A stretch of DNA of 64,000 nucleotides from an uncultured beta proteobacterium (GCA_903945325.1 CAJAVE010000131.1:1-64000); one strand, 5' to 3'. Positions 1 through 11,711 are shown, counted from the first letter of the stretch. Notes: generated by a model from the letters alone, not told the origin. Made by a program: numbers and translations.

Positions 1-10
1 CCACCCTGAC

Positions 11-862
11 GTGAACGTGGGCGAGCGCCTGTATGGCTACTTTCCCATGGCCAACTCCGTGGACCTGACGCCCGCCAAGGTCTCGGCCGGTTCATTCTTT
101 GATGGCGCTCCGCACCGTGCGCAACTGCACAGCGTCTACAACCAGTACACGCGTTGCGCGGCTGACCCGTTCTACACCGCCGACTCGGAAGACGTGCAGG
201 CCCTGTTGCGCCCGCTGTTCATCACCTCGTGGCTGATTGACGACTTTCTGGCCGACAACGACTTCTTTGGTGCCGCCAGCGACCCCGCGCGACCAGGCCT
301 CATGCTGCTGTCCAGCGCATCCAGCAAAACAGCCTATGGCACGGCGTTCCAGCTGGCCCAGCGCAAGGGGATTGAAGTCGTGGGGCTCACCTCGCCCGGC
401 AATGTGGCGTTTTGCGAAAGCCTGGGCTGTTATAACCGCGTGCTGACCTACGACCAGCTCGACCAGATCGGTGCGGATGCACCCGCCATCTACGTGGACT
501 TTGCGGGTAACGCGGCCTTTCGCAAGGCGGTGCACACGCATTGCAGGGGCCTGAAATACAGCAGTTCGATTGGCGCCACCCACGTGTCGGACATGGGTGG
601 CGGCAAAGACCTGCCCGGTCCGAAGCCCATGCTGTTCTTTGCGCCCACACAAATCAAAAAACGCAGCACCGAGTGGGGCGCGCAGGGTTTGGGCCAGCGG
701 CTGGTGCAGTCGTGGCAGGCCTTTGTGGCCACGGTATGCAAGCCACAAAAACCCTGGTTACAGGTGGAACGCCACACCGGGGCCGAGGCCGTGCAAAGTG
801 CCTACCAACAGGTTCTGGGCGGCAAGGGCGACCCGCGGCTGGGGCACATCCTGTCGCTTTAG
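11..862 (+). CDS. DUF2855 family protein (probably 5'-truncated by the window edge)
   Basis: ORF starts at GTG 11 almost at the window edge; sequence VGERLYGYFPMANSVDL...LLSSASSKTAYGTAFQL resembles DUF2855 proteins. Confidence 0.75.
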   Translation: MNVGERLYGYFPMANSVDLTPAKVSAGSFFDGAPHRAQLHSVYNQYTRCAADPFYTADSEDVQALLRPLFITSWLIDDFLADNDFFGAASDPARPGLMLLSSASSKTAYGTAFQLAQRKGIEVVGLTSPGNVAFCESLGCYNRVLTYDQLDQIGADAPAIYVDFAGNAAFRKAVHTHCRGLKYSSSIGATHVSDMGGGKDLPGPKPMLFFAPTQIKKRSTEWGAQGLGQRLVQSWQAFVATVCKPQKPWLQVERHTGAEAVQSAYQQVLGGKGDPRLGHILSL

Positions 863-935
863 GCCCCCACGCTCCACCGCTGCGCGGGTCGCTGCCCCCC
901 CGGGGGGCTCCTTCGCCTTGGGGCGGCCCGGCGGC
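863..935 (+). repeat. Repeat B copy 1 (73 bp, GC-rich hairpin)
   Basis: gcccccacgctccaccgctgcgcgggtcgctgcccccccggggggctccttcgccttggggcggcccggcggc; nearly identical to 62158-62230. Confidence 0.85.
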
Positions 936-1018
936 GAATTCCGGAGTTGCAAAGTTGCCGTCAGGCTGGTGCGGCATGATAGGGGGCGGCCCGCATAAAA
1001 ATAAATTCAGGAGACTCC

Positions 1019-1771
1019 ATGCGCCTTGCCCTGCTGTCCGACATCCACGCCAACATTCAGGCGCTGGACGCCTGCCTGGCCCATGCGCGCGCGCAAAAGG
1101 CGCAGCGCTTCATTTTTCTGGGTGATATGGTGGGCTACGGTGCCGACCCCGTCCCTGTGGTCCAGCGCATCCAGCTGCTCACCGAAGAAGGCGCTGTGGT
1201 CCTGCAGGGCAACCACGACGCCATGGCCATTGCGCCACCCGGCGAGGTCAAAACCTTGGGCGACACCACGGCGGGCTGGACCCACAAACAGCTCAGTGAC
1301 GAGCAACGCGCCTGGATTGGCGCCTTGCCATTGACACTGCAACTCGACAACATCCTGTTCGTGCATGCCAGCGTGAACGAGCCCCACCTGTGGCGCTACG
1401 TGTACGACCAGCGCGCCGCAAAAGCCAGCCTGGATGCAGCCTCAAAGTGGCCCGACGTGCGCTACGTTTTTGGTGGCCATGTGCACATGCAAACGCTGTA
1501 CTACCGTGGCGCAGGCGACGGACTGATGGCGTTCACGCCCCAGCCCGGTATCGCAGTACCGGTACCCAAGCACCGCCAATGGCTGGGTACCGTGGGCTCG
1601 GTGGGTCAACCGCGTGATGGCAACACCCAGGCCATGTACTGCATCTTTGACACCGACCGCTCGCAGCTGACGTTTCACCGCGTAGCCTATGACACCTTCG
1701 CGGCCGCAAGCGCCATCCGCAGCGCCGGCCTGCCCGAATATTTTGCTGACCGCCTGGAGAAGGGACGATGA
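1019..1771 (+). CDS. Metallophosphoesterase (calcineurin-like)
   Basis: Motifs LSDIHAN, GDMVGYG, GNHD, GGHVH; stop overlaps the downstream kinase ATG. Confidence 0.9.
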   Translation: MRLALLSDIHANIQALDACLAHARAQKAQRFIFLGDMVGYGADPVPVVQRIQLLTEEGAVVLQGNHDAMAIAPPGEVKTLGDTTAGWTHKQLSDEQRAWIGALPLTLQLDNILFVHASVNEPHLWRYVYDQRAAKASLDAASKWPDVRYVFGGHVHMQTLYYRGAGDGLMAFTPQPGIAVPVPKHRQWLGTVGSVGQPRDGNTQAMYCIFDTDRSQLTFHRVAYDTFAAASAIRSAGLPEYFADRLEKGR

Positions 1772-3315
1772 AACTGCTGGAACCCGGAGCCGAACTTGAC
1801 GGCTTCACCATCGAAGAATGCATCCACTCTGGCGGCATGGCCCATATCTACCGCGTGCACTACTCGGACGGCCAGCGCAACCCCGGCTTTGCCATGGCGA
1901 TGAAGATTCCGCGCATGACGGCAGGCGACGGCGCGGAAAACATCGTCAGCTTCGAGATTGAATGCCAGATCATGCAGGTGCTGCAAGGCCGCCATGTACC
2001 GCGTTTTGTGGCGGCCGGCGACCTGGACCGGGTGCCCTACCTGGTCATGGAGTATGTCACCGGTGAAACGCTGGAGCATTGGCTGGATGCCGACACGCCC
2101 GCCAGCGTCGAGCAGATCACCTGGCTGGGCACCGCCATGGCTCGCGCCCTGCACGCACTGCACCAGCAAAATACGGTGCACCTGGACCTCAAACCCGCCA
2201 ACGTGCTGTTCAGGGGAGACGGTACCGCCATGCTGCTGGACTTTGGCCTGTCGTGCCACGCGCACTACCCCGACCTGCTGGCTGAGCAGTTGCGCAAGGC
2301 CGTGGGTTCGCCCGCCTGGATTGCGCCCGAGCAGGTGGTGGGCGTACGCGGTGACCCGCGCAGCGACATTTTTGCCGTCGGCGTGATGCTGTACCAGCTG
2401 TGCACCGGTCACCTGCCATTTGGTGCGCCGCAAACCGCCGCCGGCCTGCGCCAGCGCCTGTGGGTCGACCCCATCCCGCCACGCAAGACCAAGCCTGAGC
2501 TGCCGGCCTGGCTGCAGGAGGTGGTGATGCGCTGCCTGGAGCCGGAAGCAGCGCACCGCTATCCGTCAGCCGCGCACCTGGCGTTTGACTTGTCACACCC
2601 CGAGCAAGTGACTGTCACCGAGCGCGGCAACAACGTCACCGGCACCAAATTTCGCACCCACTTCAAGCGCTGGCTCAAGGCGGCGGGCATGCATTACAAG
2701 CCCAGCCCCATGGCCTCGCAACAGATTGACGAGGTGCCCATCGTGATGGTGGCTGTGCCCCATGTCGACGTGACCGATGCCACACTCTATTCACTGCGCC
2801 AGGCGGTGGCCCGCTCACTGGGAACCCGCCCCGGCGCACGCCTGGCCTGCGTAACCGTGATCTCGTCCGGGCTGACCAGTTCGTCTGAAGAAGCCAAGAG
2901 CGAGTCCAATGTGCACCGGCGCTACCTGACCATGCTGCGCCAGTGGGCCCAGCCGCTGGACCATCCCGGGCACCAGACCTCGTTCCACGTGCTGGAAACC
3001 GGCGACGTGGCGCAGGGCCTGCTGGACTATGCGCGGGGCAACCACGTCAGCGTCATCGTCATGGGTGCGGCCACCCACGGCCTGAAAACCCAGCGCTTTG
3101 TGGCCACCGTGCCCATCAAGGTCGCCATGGACGCGCCGTGCACCATCATTCTGGTCAAGCAGTCGCTGCCATTCGAACTGCTGGGCGATGGTGAGTCGGA
3201 CGACGAACCGGCCGGCGCAACCGGGAACGCATCCCAAGGGGGTGGCTATTCGGACTCCGGCTCCGAAACCGTGCGGGTCAGAAAACCCTACGCCGACAAC
3301 GACGTCCCGTTCTAG
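1768..3315 (+). CDS. Serine/threonine protein kinase with C-terminal universal stress protein domain
   Basis: Kinase motifs AMKIPR, HLDLKPANVLF, LLDFGLS; C-terminal VPIVMVAVPHV...VIVMGAATHG...APCTIILVK is Usp-like. Confidence 0.88.
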   Translation: MKLLEPGAELDGFTIEECIHSGGMAHIYRVHYSDGQRNPGFAMAMKIPRMTAGDGAENIVSFEIECQIMQVLQGRHVPRFVAAGDLDRVPYLVMEYVTGETLEHWLDADTPASVEQITWLGTAMARALHALHQQNTVHLDLKPANVLFRGDGTAMLLDFGLSCHAHYPDLLAEQLRKAVGSPAWIAPEQVVGVRGDPRSDIFAVGVMLYQLCTGHLPFGAPQTAAGLRQRLWVDPIPPRKTKPELPAWLQEVVMRCLEPEAAHRYPSAAHLAFDLSHPEQVTVTERGNNVTGTKFRTHFKRWLKAAGMHYKPSPMASQQIDEVPIVMVAVPHVDVTDATLYSLRQAVARSLGTRPGARLACVTVISSGLTSSSEEAKSESNVHRRYLTMLRQWAQPLDHPGHQTSFHVLETGDVAQGLLDYARGNHVSVIVMGAATHGLKTQRFVATVPIKVAMDAPCTIILVKQSLPFELLGDGESDDEPAGATGNASQGGGYSDSGSETVRVRKPYADNDVPF

Positions 3316-3383
3316 CCGCGCCCGCGGGCACCGCAAACCTTGCGACAATGCCCCTTCATTCAATTTCGAGAGAAGGTTTCACC

Positions 3384-3563
3384 ATGAAGGGCAATGTGGC
3401 AGCCATCGTGCTGATCGTGTTCGGGGTTTTCTTTTTGCTGACCAACCTGGGGCTCATCAGCATCAGCCTGGCTGAACTGCTGAAGACCTGGTGGCCGGTG
3501 ATCCTGATTGCAGTGGGGGTGTCCCTGCTGTTTACACCGGGCAACCAGAAGAAAAAGGACTGA
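3384..3563 (+). CDS. Small two-TM membrane protein (LiaI/LiaF-like N-terminal type, DUF5668-like)
   Basis: MKGNVAAIVLIVFGVFFLLTNLGLI...WWPVILIAVGVSLLF. Confidence 0.75.
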   Translation: MKGNVAAIVLIVFGVFFLLTNLGLISISLAELLKTWWPVILIAVGVSLLFTPGNQKKKD

Positions 3564-4592
3564 ATGGCCCACGCCTTTGAGTCGCTCACTCCGGACGTTG
3601 TACTTGACGCACTGGACAGTGTGGGTCTGCGCGGCGACGGCCGCCTGACCGCCCTGTCGTCGTATGAGAACCGCGTCTACCAGGTTCAACTGGAAGACGG
3701 CAGCGCCGTGGTGGCCAAGTTTTACCGGCCAGACCGCTGGAGCGACCTGCAGATTCAGGAGGAGCACGACTTTGCCGCCGAGCTGATGGCCGCCGAGGTG
3801 CCTGCCGTCGGGCCGCTTCAACTACTGGGGGCCACTTTGCACCACTTCGGCGGCTTCACCTTCAGCGTCAGCCCGCGCCGGGGTGGCCGCGCGCCCGAGC
3901 TGGACGATGGCGAAGTGCTGGAGTGGATTGGCCGCTTTCTGGCGCGCATCCACACCGTGGGTGCCAAGAAGCCATTTGCCAGCCGCCCGCGCCTGGACGT
4001 GCAGAGCTTTGGCGTGGAGTCCATGCAATGGCTACTGGAGCATGACAAGGTGCCGCTGGATGTGCAGTCAAGCTGGACCAGGGTCTGCACAAGTGCTATT
4101 GATCTGGTAGCTGGTTACGCAGTATTGACGGGGTCTAGAAGCCAAAAAGACCCTGAAAATTCCGGCATCCGCATTCTGCGCCTGCATGGCGACTGCCACC
4201 CCGGCAATATTTTGTGGACCCCGGCAAACGCGGCAGCAGCTGCCGGACCCGGCCCGCACTTTGTGGACCTGGACGACGCACGGTCCGGCCCCGCCGTGCA
4301 GGACCTGTGGATGCTGCTCAGCGGCGACCGCAGCCAGCGCACCCGCCAGCTCGGCATGCTGATCGACGGCTACGAACAGTTTCGCGACTTTGACCGCGCC
4401 GAGCTGGTGCTGATTGAACCCCTGCGCACGCTGCGCCTGATCCACTACAGCGCCTGGCTGGCCCGGCGCTGGGACGACCCCACCTTCCCGGTCAACTTTC
4501 CGTGGTTTGGCTCCAGCGACTACTGGCAGGGGCAGGTGCAGATGCTGGAGGAACAGGTGGAGGCGATGCAGGAAGAGCCGCTGGTGGTGTAG
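3564..4592 (+). CDS. srkA: Stress response serine/threonine kinase (YihE/SrkA/RdoA family)
   Basis: MAHAFESLTPDVVLDALDSVGL...SYENRVYQV...LHGDCHPGNILW...FVDLDDARSGP. Contains an internal repeat A copy. Confidence 0.88.
   Translation: MAHAFESLTPDVVLDALDSVGLRGDGRLTALSSYENRVYQVQLEDGSAVVAKFYRPDRWSDLQIQEEHDFAAELMAAEVPAVGPLQLLGATLHHFGGFTFSVSPRRGGRAPELDDGEVLEWIGRFLARIHTVGAKKPFASRPRLDVQSFGVESMQWLLEHDKVPLDVQSSWTRVCTSAIDLVAGYAVLTGSRSQKDPENSGIRILRLHGDCHPGNILWTPANAAAAAGPGPHFVDLDDARSGPAVQDLWMLLSGDRSQRTRQLGMLIDGYEQFRDFDRAELVLIEPLRTLRLIHYSAWLARRWDDPTFPVNFPWFGSSDYWQGQVQMLEEQVEAMQEEPLVV
4095..4143 (+). repeat. Repeat A copy inside srkA (sense)
   Basis: gctattgatctggtagctggttacgcagtattgacggggtctagaagcc; same architecture and 49 bp length as 11640-11688. 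Confidence 0.85.
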
Positions 4593-4636
4593 CGTCTGCG
4601 GCGCTTCGCTGCATGAAGTCCAGAGGCAGCCGCCGC

Positions 4637-5125
4637 TTAGCCAGCCACAAAGCTTCCGGACTTGCCTCCGTGCTTCTCCATCAACTTCACGTCGGTCATG
4701 GTCATGCCACGGTCCGCGGCCTTGCACATGTCGTAGATGGTGAGCAGGGCCACCTGAACGGCGGTCAACGCTTCCATTTCCACCCCCGTCGGACCCACGG
4801 TCTCAGCGGTTGCCGAGCACCACACATGCGCAGCTTGCGATGCGCTGGCCTGCACGGTGGCGAATTCCATCGCCACGCGGGTCAGGGCGATGGGGTGGCA
4901 CAGCGGGATCAGGTCACTGGTCCTCTTGGCACCTTGTATGCCAGCAATGCGCGCTATTCCCAGCACATCGCCTTTTTTGGCGTTGCCGGACTCAATCAGC
5001 TCCAGCGTGGCCGGGAGCATTTCAATGCGTCCGCTGGCTACTGCGATGCGGTGTGTGGCGGCTTTGGCGGCCACATCGACCATGTGGGCTTGGCCTTGTG
5101 CGTCAAAATGGGTGAGGGCTTGCAT
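4637..5125 (-). CDS. moaC: Cyclic pyranopterin monophosphate synthase
   Basis: [25 protein letters not shown]...[11 protein letters not shown]...[19 protein letters not shown]. Confidence 0.95.
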   Translation of the reverse strand: MQALTHFDAQGQAHMVDVAAKAATHRIAVASGRIEMLPATLELIESGNAKKGDVLGIARIAGIQGAKRTSDLIPLCHPIALTRVAMEFATVQASASQAAHVWCSATAETVGPTGVEMEALTAVQVALLTIYDMCKAADRGMTMTDVKLMEKHGGKSGSFVAG

Positions 5126-5195
5126 GGTGCGGTAGTGAAGTGGTAAAAATCGCCCGTAGCGGGCGAACTGCACAACTTTACCTGACGTTCATGTT

Positions 5196-6848
5196 TTGAC
5201 AAACCCGATTCGGTTACGCTTGCACAGCCTCCCCTGCACTGGACCCGTTTTGACCCCATTTTTCAAACAAAAAAGTGCTCTAGCCCTCTCGGTTATTGCG
5301 CAAGCAGCTATATTAATAATAGCAACTTGTGCTGCGTCCGGTGCCACCGCCCAGGCATCGGTCGAGGGTGTGAACACCGCCAATGCCACCTTGCCCAACC
5401 TGGGCGACGGCACGGACATGACTCCGAGTTCCGAACGCAGGCTGGGCGACCGCATCGCTCGCGAGTTGTACCGCGACCCCGACTACGTGGACGACGCCAT
5501 CCTCACCGAGTATGTGCAGGGCATCTGGCAGCCCTTGCTGGCGGCAGCCCGCCAGCGCGGTGACCTGACACCGGAACTGGATGAGGCCTATGCGTGGGAG
5601 GTTTTGCTGGGCCGCGACCGCACCGTCAATGCCTTTGCCCTGCCCGGCGCCTATCTGGGTCTGCACTTGGGACTGGTGGGCGTGGTGACCAGCCGCGATG
5701 AACTCGCCTCTGTTCTGGCGCACGAACTCAGCCATGTCACGCAGCGCCACATCGCCCGCAGGATGACCCAGCAGAGCCAGCAGGCGCCATGGATGATCGG
5801 CGCGATGATTCTGGGGGTGTTGGCAGCCAGCAAAAGCCCGGACGCGGCCAACGCCATGATCGTCGGTGGCCAGGCAGCGGGCGCGCAAAGTCAGCTCAAT
5901 TTCTCCCGCGATATGGAGCGCGAGGCCGACCGCGTGGGCTTTGGTGTGTCTACCCAGGCCGGCTTTGCGCCACAGGGTTTTGTTTCCATGTTTGGCAAGT
6001 TGCAACAAGCGTCACGCCTGAATGATTCGGGTAACTTTCCCTATTTGCGCAGCCACCCACTGAGCACCGAGCGCATGGCCGACATGCAGTCTCGTATTGA
6101 CTTGCCGGATGGCGGTTCTCCAGCGCCAACTGCCGGGCGTAAAAACGTCCCGGAAGTGGACCACGCCATGATTTCGGCACGTGCCCGCGTACTGTCCAAC
6201 GCAACGGTGGACGCCTTACGGACCTGGTCGCGCGAGGTGGATGCCGACCACCGCAAGCGCCAGTCGCCGGTGCAGCAGGCAGCATCCCTTTACGGTGCCA
6301 CCCTGGCCGCTGTCAAATTGCGCGATTTCACCGAGGCGCAGGTCCAGTGGGCGCGTCTGGGTGAGCAGGTGCGGGGTGACAGGGCCGCAGAGCGGTTGGC
6401 GCGACTCTTGGGCGTTGAGTTGATGCTGGCCAAGGGTGACAATGTGCAGGCCCTTCAGTTGCTTGGCAGTGGTGCGGGCATGCAGGCCAAGTCAAACCGG
6501 GCCGAGCTGTTCCTGGCAGCGCAGGCCAGATTGGCCACCAACAATGGCTTGGACACCGTCACCCAGGATTTGCGCGTTTGGGTAGCCGAGCATCCGCGCG
6601 ACGCGCAAGCCTGGCAATTGCTATCGAATGCCTATGCCGCGCAGGGGCGAACACTGAGTTCGATCCGGGCCCAGGCGGAAATCAATATGGCCCATCTGGA
6701 TTACCCGGCGGCTCTCAGCCGTTTCAAGGCGGCACAGGAGTGGGCGCGCAGGGATGGCGCGGGCACCGACCACTTTGAGGCGTCGATTGTCGACACCCGC
6801 ACCCGCCAGGTTGAACTACTGGTTCGGGAACAGGCGCTGGAGCGCTGA
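5196..6848 (+). CDS. M48 family metalloprotease (BepA/YfgC-like, TPR C-terminus); start uncertain, TTG 5196 or TTG 5250
   Basis: HELSHVTQRH zinc motif, EREADRVGF, signal-peptide-like N-terminus. No in-frame ATG near the N-terminus; TTG 5250 gives MTPFFKQKSALALSVIAQAAILIIATCAASGATAQA. Confidence 0.88.
   Translation: MTNPIRLRLHSLPCTGPVLTPFFKQKSALALSVIAQAAILIIATCAASGATAQASVEGVNTANATLPNLGDGTDMTPSSERRLGDRIARELYRDPDYVDDAILTEYVQGIWQPLLAAARQRGDLTPELDEAYAWEVLLGRDRTVNAFALPGAYLGLHLGLVGVVTSRDELASVLAHELSHVTQRHIARRMTQQSQQAPWMIGAMILGVLAASKSPDAANAMIVGGQAAGAQSQLNFSRDMEREADRVGFGVSTQAGFAPQGFVSMFGKLQQASRLNDSGNFPYLRSHPLSTERMADMQSRIDLPDGGSPAPTAGRKNVPEVDHAMISARARVLSNATVDALRTWSREVDADHRKRQSPVQQAASLYGATLAAVKLRDFTEAQVQWARLGEQVRGDRAAERLARLLGVELMLAKGDNVQALQLLGSGAGMQAKSNRAELFLAAQARLATNNGLDTVTQDLRVWVAEHPRDAQAWQLLSNAYAAQGRTLSSIRAQAEINMAHLDYPAALSRFKAAQEWARRDGAGTDHFEASIVDTRTRQVELLVREQALER
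5276..5323 (-). repeat. Repeat A copy in the signal-peptide region of the M48 protease (antisense)
   Basis: tgctctagccctctcggttattgcgcaagcagctatattaataatagc; reverse complement matches the family (GCTATTATTAATATAGCTGCTTGCGCAATAACC...GGGCTAGAGC). Confidence 0.9.
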
Positions 6849-7169
6849 GTCGATGACGATGCCCAGCGCCGAGTAAATCAGCGAGCCGATCAGCGCGGCA
6901 CCAAAGCCGGTGACGTTGAAACCTTCGAGCAATCCGGCAGCCGACCAGAACATCAAGGCGTTGATCACAAACAGAAACAGGCCCAGCGTGACCACGGTCA
7001 CCGGCAGGGTCAAAATCACGAGTATGGGGCGCAGAATCGTGTTGAAAAGGCCGATGATGAACGCTGCAATCAAGGCGGCTGGGAAACTTTTGATCTCTAC
7101 CCCGCTGTACAGGTAGGCGACCGCCAGCAGGGCCGCGGCACTGAGTAACCATTTGGTGATAAGTTTCAT
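6816..7169 (-). CDS. Phage holin family 4-TM small membrane protein (housekeeping-type)
   Basis: MKLITKWLLSAAALLAVAYLYSGVEIKSFPAALIAAFIIGLFNTILRPILVILTLPVTVVTLGLFLFVINALMFW; 3' end overlaps the M48 gene by 33 bp. Confidence 0.85.
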   Translation of the reverse strand: MKLITKWLLSAAALLAVAYLYSGVEIKSFPAALIAAFIIGLFNTILRPILVILTLPVTVVTLGLFLFVINALMFWSAAGLLEGFNVTGFGAALIGSLIYSALGIVIDSALQRLFPNQ

Positions 7170-7193
7170 GAGGGAAGAATAGCACTGTGCCGG

Positions 7194-7658
7194 ATGGTGC
7201 GGGACTATGATGCCCCTCCTTCCTATATGGAGCAACCCGGGCAACACACTTTGGCAAGCATCCACATCACCGACATCGAGGCCGCCATCAACTACTGGCG
7301 TGAGCGCCAGCCTTCGCCCGACGGGCTGGCCTTGCCCGAGCCCACGCGCGCACTGGCCGAGGTGTATGCGCAAATGGTTTATGCCCGATCCGGGCAGGTT
7401 GACCCATCACATATGTCGCCCGCTGCCAGGGTGGCCTGGCTGGACTGGTATGCCACGACGCCTGACACGCCCTGCATCGCCATTTGCTCCACCAGCCAGG
7501 GCGATGAACTCTGCAAGGGCTGTGGCCGGACGTTTCAGGAGGTGCAGTTGTGGACAGAAATGCACCCGGTGGAAAAGCGGGCCATCTGGCGGCGCATCAC
7601 CATGGAGGGTTCCGCCTGGCGCTTTAACAAATACGCCGAGCGCGCCGCTGAAAGGTAG
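7194..7658 (+). CDS. DUF3717/DUF1289 domain protein
   Basis: IHITDIEAAINYWRER (DUF3717-like) and DTPCIAICSTSQGDELCKGCGRTFQEVQLW (DUF1289 Cys motif); exact start uncertain. Confidence 0.8.
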   Translation: MVRDYDAPPSYMEQPGQHTLASIHITDIEAAINYWRERQPSPDGLALPEPTRALAEVYAQMVYARSGQVDPSHMSPAARVAWLDWYATTPDTPCIAICSTSQGDELCKGCGRTFQEVQLWTEMHPVEKRAIWRRITMEGSAWRFNKYAERAAER

Positions 7659-7661
7659 AGA

Positions 7662-8221
7662 CTATTTCCAACGAACAGGCTCGATGTCCACTGTGGTTTT
7701 GTCGTCGCCCAGAGTCAGCGTGTTTTCCTGGATCGTCGCCTGCAGTTGCATGCTGCGCTGCGCCAGTTTGGCCAGCGCTTGCGACGCCTCGGTGGGCACC
7801 CGCCACACTTGCAGGCGGTCCAGCCGGGTCAGCTTGGTTGCAATGCCCTTCCACCAGATGTCGGCGGAATGGGCAAAGCAGTACAGCAGCACTGCATCGG
7901 CCTTGTTGCAAGCCTTGCTGATGGGTTTGTCCTCGGGCTGGCCCACCTCAATCCACAGGCGCTTATGCCCGGTGAAGTCTGTCAACGACACATCCGGGTC
8001 TTCCACATCGGACAAGCCTGCGCCAAAGGCCAGGACGCCGTCGCCGTTGCATTCGCTTTGCAACTTGTAGGCGTTGAACGCCAACGCTGCCAAGCGGATC
8101 ATCATGCGCTCGTCGGTCTCGCTGGGGTGGCGCGCCAGCGTGAGGGCGTGGTCGGCATAGTAGCCATGGTCAATGTCCGCAATCTGCAGATTGACCTTGA
8201 AGATCGTGGATTTGAGGGCCA

Positions 8222-8222
<1 letters not shown>
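7662..8222 (-). CDS. YaeQ family protein
   Basis: [48 protein letters not shown]-like sequence; classic YaeQ. Confidence 0.93.
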
Positions 8223-10324
<2,102 letters not shown>

Positions 10325-10396
10325 CGGTATGCGCCGCACACCGGGTTTTTGACCCTGGCAGCTTTCCCGGATAGTTGCCTGGCCCTGTTAGGGTGC

Positions 10397-10828
10397 TTAG
10401 CTATTGGCTCGGCGCTTGAGCCAGCGCATCAAGCCACCCACAACGGGTAGCTTTTCATACAGTTCCTGTGCTGCATCCCAATAGTCCCGGTGCAATGTCA
10501 CCAGCCCAGTGTCCGAAAACACCAGATGCGTAGCACCACGTATCGTCTGCGGTGTGGCCGTTTGAAAGCGCTTGAATCGGAAATGGAAGTCCCAGGTTAA
10601 AAAGCATTGCTGCCCCTGTAAAACCTGGGTAGTGACAACAAAGCGGGGTTCATCCAGCGCCACAAACATATGCGCAAAGATGTGCTCAATGGCGGCCAGG
10701 CCCTGTACATCGTTGAACGGGTCCACAAACCGCGCCTGTGCGTCGTAATGAACCCCCATCCTGGCCGCGCTCTCGGGCGTCAGGTTTTCAAAAAAGGCGA
10801 TGAGCGCGGTCAGGTTTGGCGGTTGCAT
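10397..10828 (-). CDS. NTF2-like (SnoaL-like) family protein
   Basis: LTALIAFFENLTPESAARMGVHYDAQARFVDPFNDVQG...FVALDEPRFVV; last gene of the minus-strand cluster. Confidence 0.8.
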   Translation of the reverse strand: MQPPNLTALIAFFENLTPESAARMGVHYDAQARFVDPFNDVQGLAAIEHIFAHMFVALDEPRFVVTTQVLQGQQCFLTWDFHFRFKRFQTATPQTIRGATHLVFSDTGLVTLHRDYWDAAQELYEKLPVVGGLMRWLKRRANS

Positions 10829-10837
10829 AAAGAGCTT

Positions 10838-11629
10838 TCAGAGTGCCACGCGGCGAACCAGTTGAAAGAATACCCGGTTCGGCAGAATGCGCAGGGCTTT
10901 GAGCCACAGGGTGAAGCGTTTCGGGAAGTGGATCTCGAAGTTGCCCCGCGCCCAGCCCTTCAGGATGGCCGTGGCCGCCTGCTGCGGTGTCAACAGGGCG
11001 GGCATGGCAAAGTCGTTGTTGGCAGTCAGGGGCGTCTGCACAAACCCGGGGTTGATGATCGACACTCCGATGCCTTTGCCGTGCAGGTCCAGGTACAGCG
11101 TTTCGGCCAGGTTGATCAATGCCGCCTTGGTGGGGCCATAGGCCAGGCTGTTGGGCAAGCCGCGGTAGCCAGCCACGCTGCCCACCAGGCTGATGTGGCC
11201 AGCGCCGCGCGCCAGCAGGGCCGGTAGCACGGCGTCGAGCAGGTAGAGAGCGCCCAGGTAATTGATAGTGACATGGCGCTTCATGTCGGGCACGTCCATC
11301 GCATCGGCACGCATGGCCCGGTAGTGCCCGGCGCAGTACACCACGCAATCCAGGGGTGCCTGCTCCAGAAGCTGGTGGGCGGCGGCAAGCACCGCCTGTT
11401 GATCGGTGGCATCGAGCACCAGCGCCTGGCTGCCCGGGTGTTGCGCCACGAATGCGGTGAGCAGGGCGTCCTGCCGCGCCGACACCACGACCCGCGCGCC
11501 CAGACCGTGCAATGCGGACGCCGTAGCGTGGCCAATGCCGCTGGAAGCGCCGACGATCCACACGGTCTTGCCCCGCCAGTCCGTCTGTGGAGGGTTCAGG
11601 GGTGGCAACAGGGCGCTAAGCAGGGGCAT
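10838..11629 (-). CDS. SDR family NAD(P)-dependent oxidoreductase
   Basis: VWIVGASSGIGHATA, SLVGSVAGYRG...AYGPTKAALINL. Confidence 0.92.
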   Translation of the reverse strand: MPLLSALLPPLNPPQTDWRGKTVWIVGASSGIGHATASALHGLGARVVVSARQDALLTAFVAQHPGSQALVLDATDQQAVLAAAHQLLEQAPLDCVVYCAGHYRAMRADAMDVPDMKRHVTINYLGALYLLDAVLPALLARGAGHISLVGSVAGYRGLPNSLAYGPTKAALINLAETLYLDLHGKGIGVSIINPGFVQTPLTANNDFAMPALLTPQQAATAILKGWARGNFEIHFPKRFTLWLKALRILPNRVFFQLVRRVAL

Positions 11630-11639
11630 GGCTAAATAT

Positions 11640-11688
11640 GCTATTGTTTTTATAGCTGCTTACGCAGTATTCACGGGGGCTAAAGGCC
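11640..11688 (+). repeat. Repeat A copy, intergenic between the DUF3833 and SDR genes
   Basis: gctattgtttttatagctgcttacgcagtattcacgggggctaaaggcc. Confidence 0.9.
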
Positions 11689-11711
11689 AATTTCATTTAA
11701 AAACAGGCCGT

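Noticed and set aside
1687-2556. 289-aa minus-strand ORF antisense to the Ser/Thr kinase
   Set aside because: Shadow ORF with no domain signal; kinase motifs are clear on the plus strand.
6816-7169. Possible prophage signal from the 'phage holin family' protein
   Set aside because: This family of small 4-TM proteins is widespread in bacterial chromosomes; no neighbouring phage genes.
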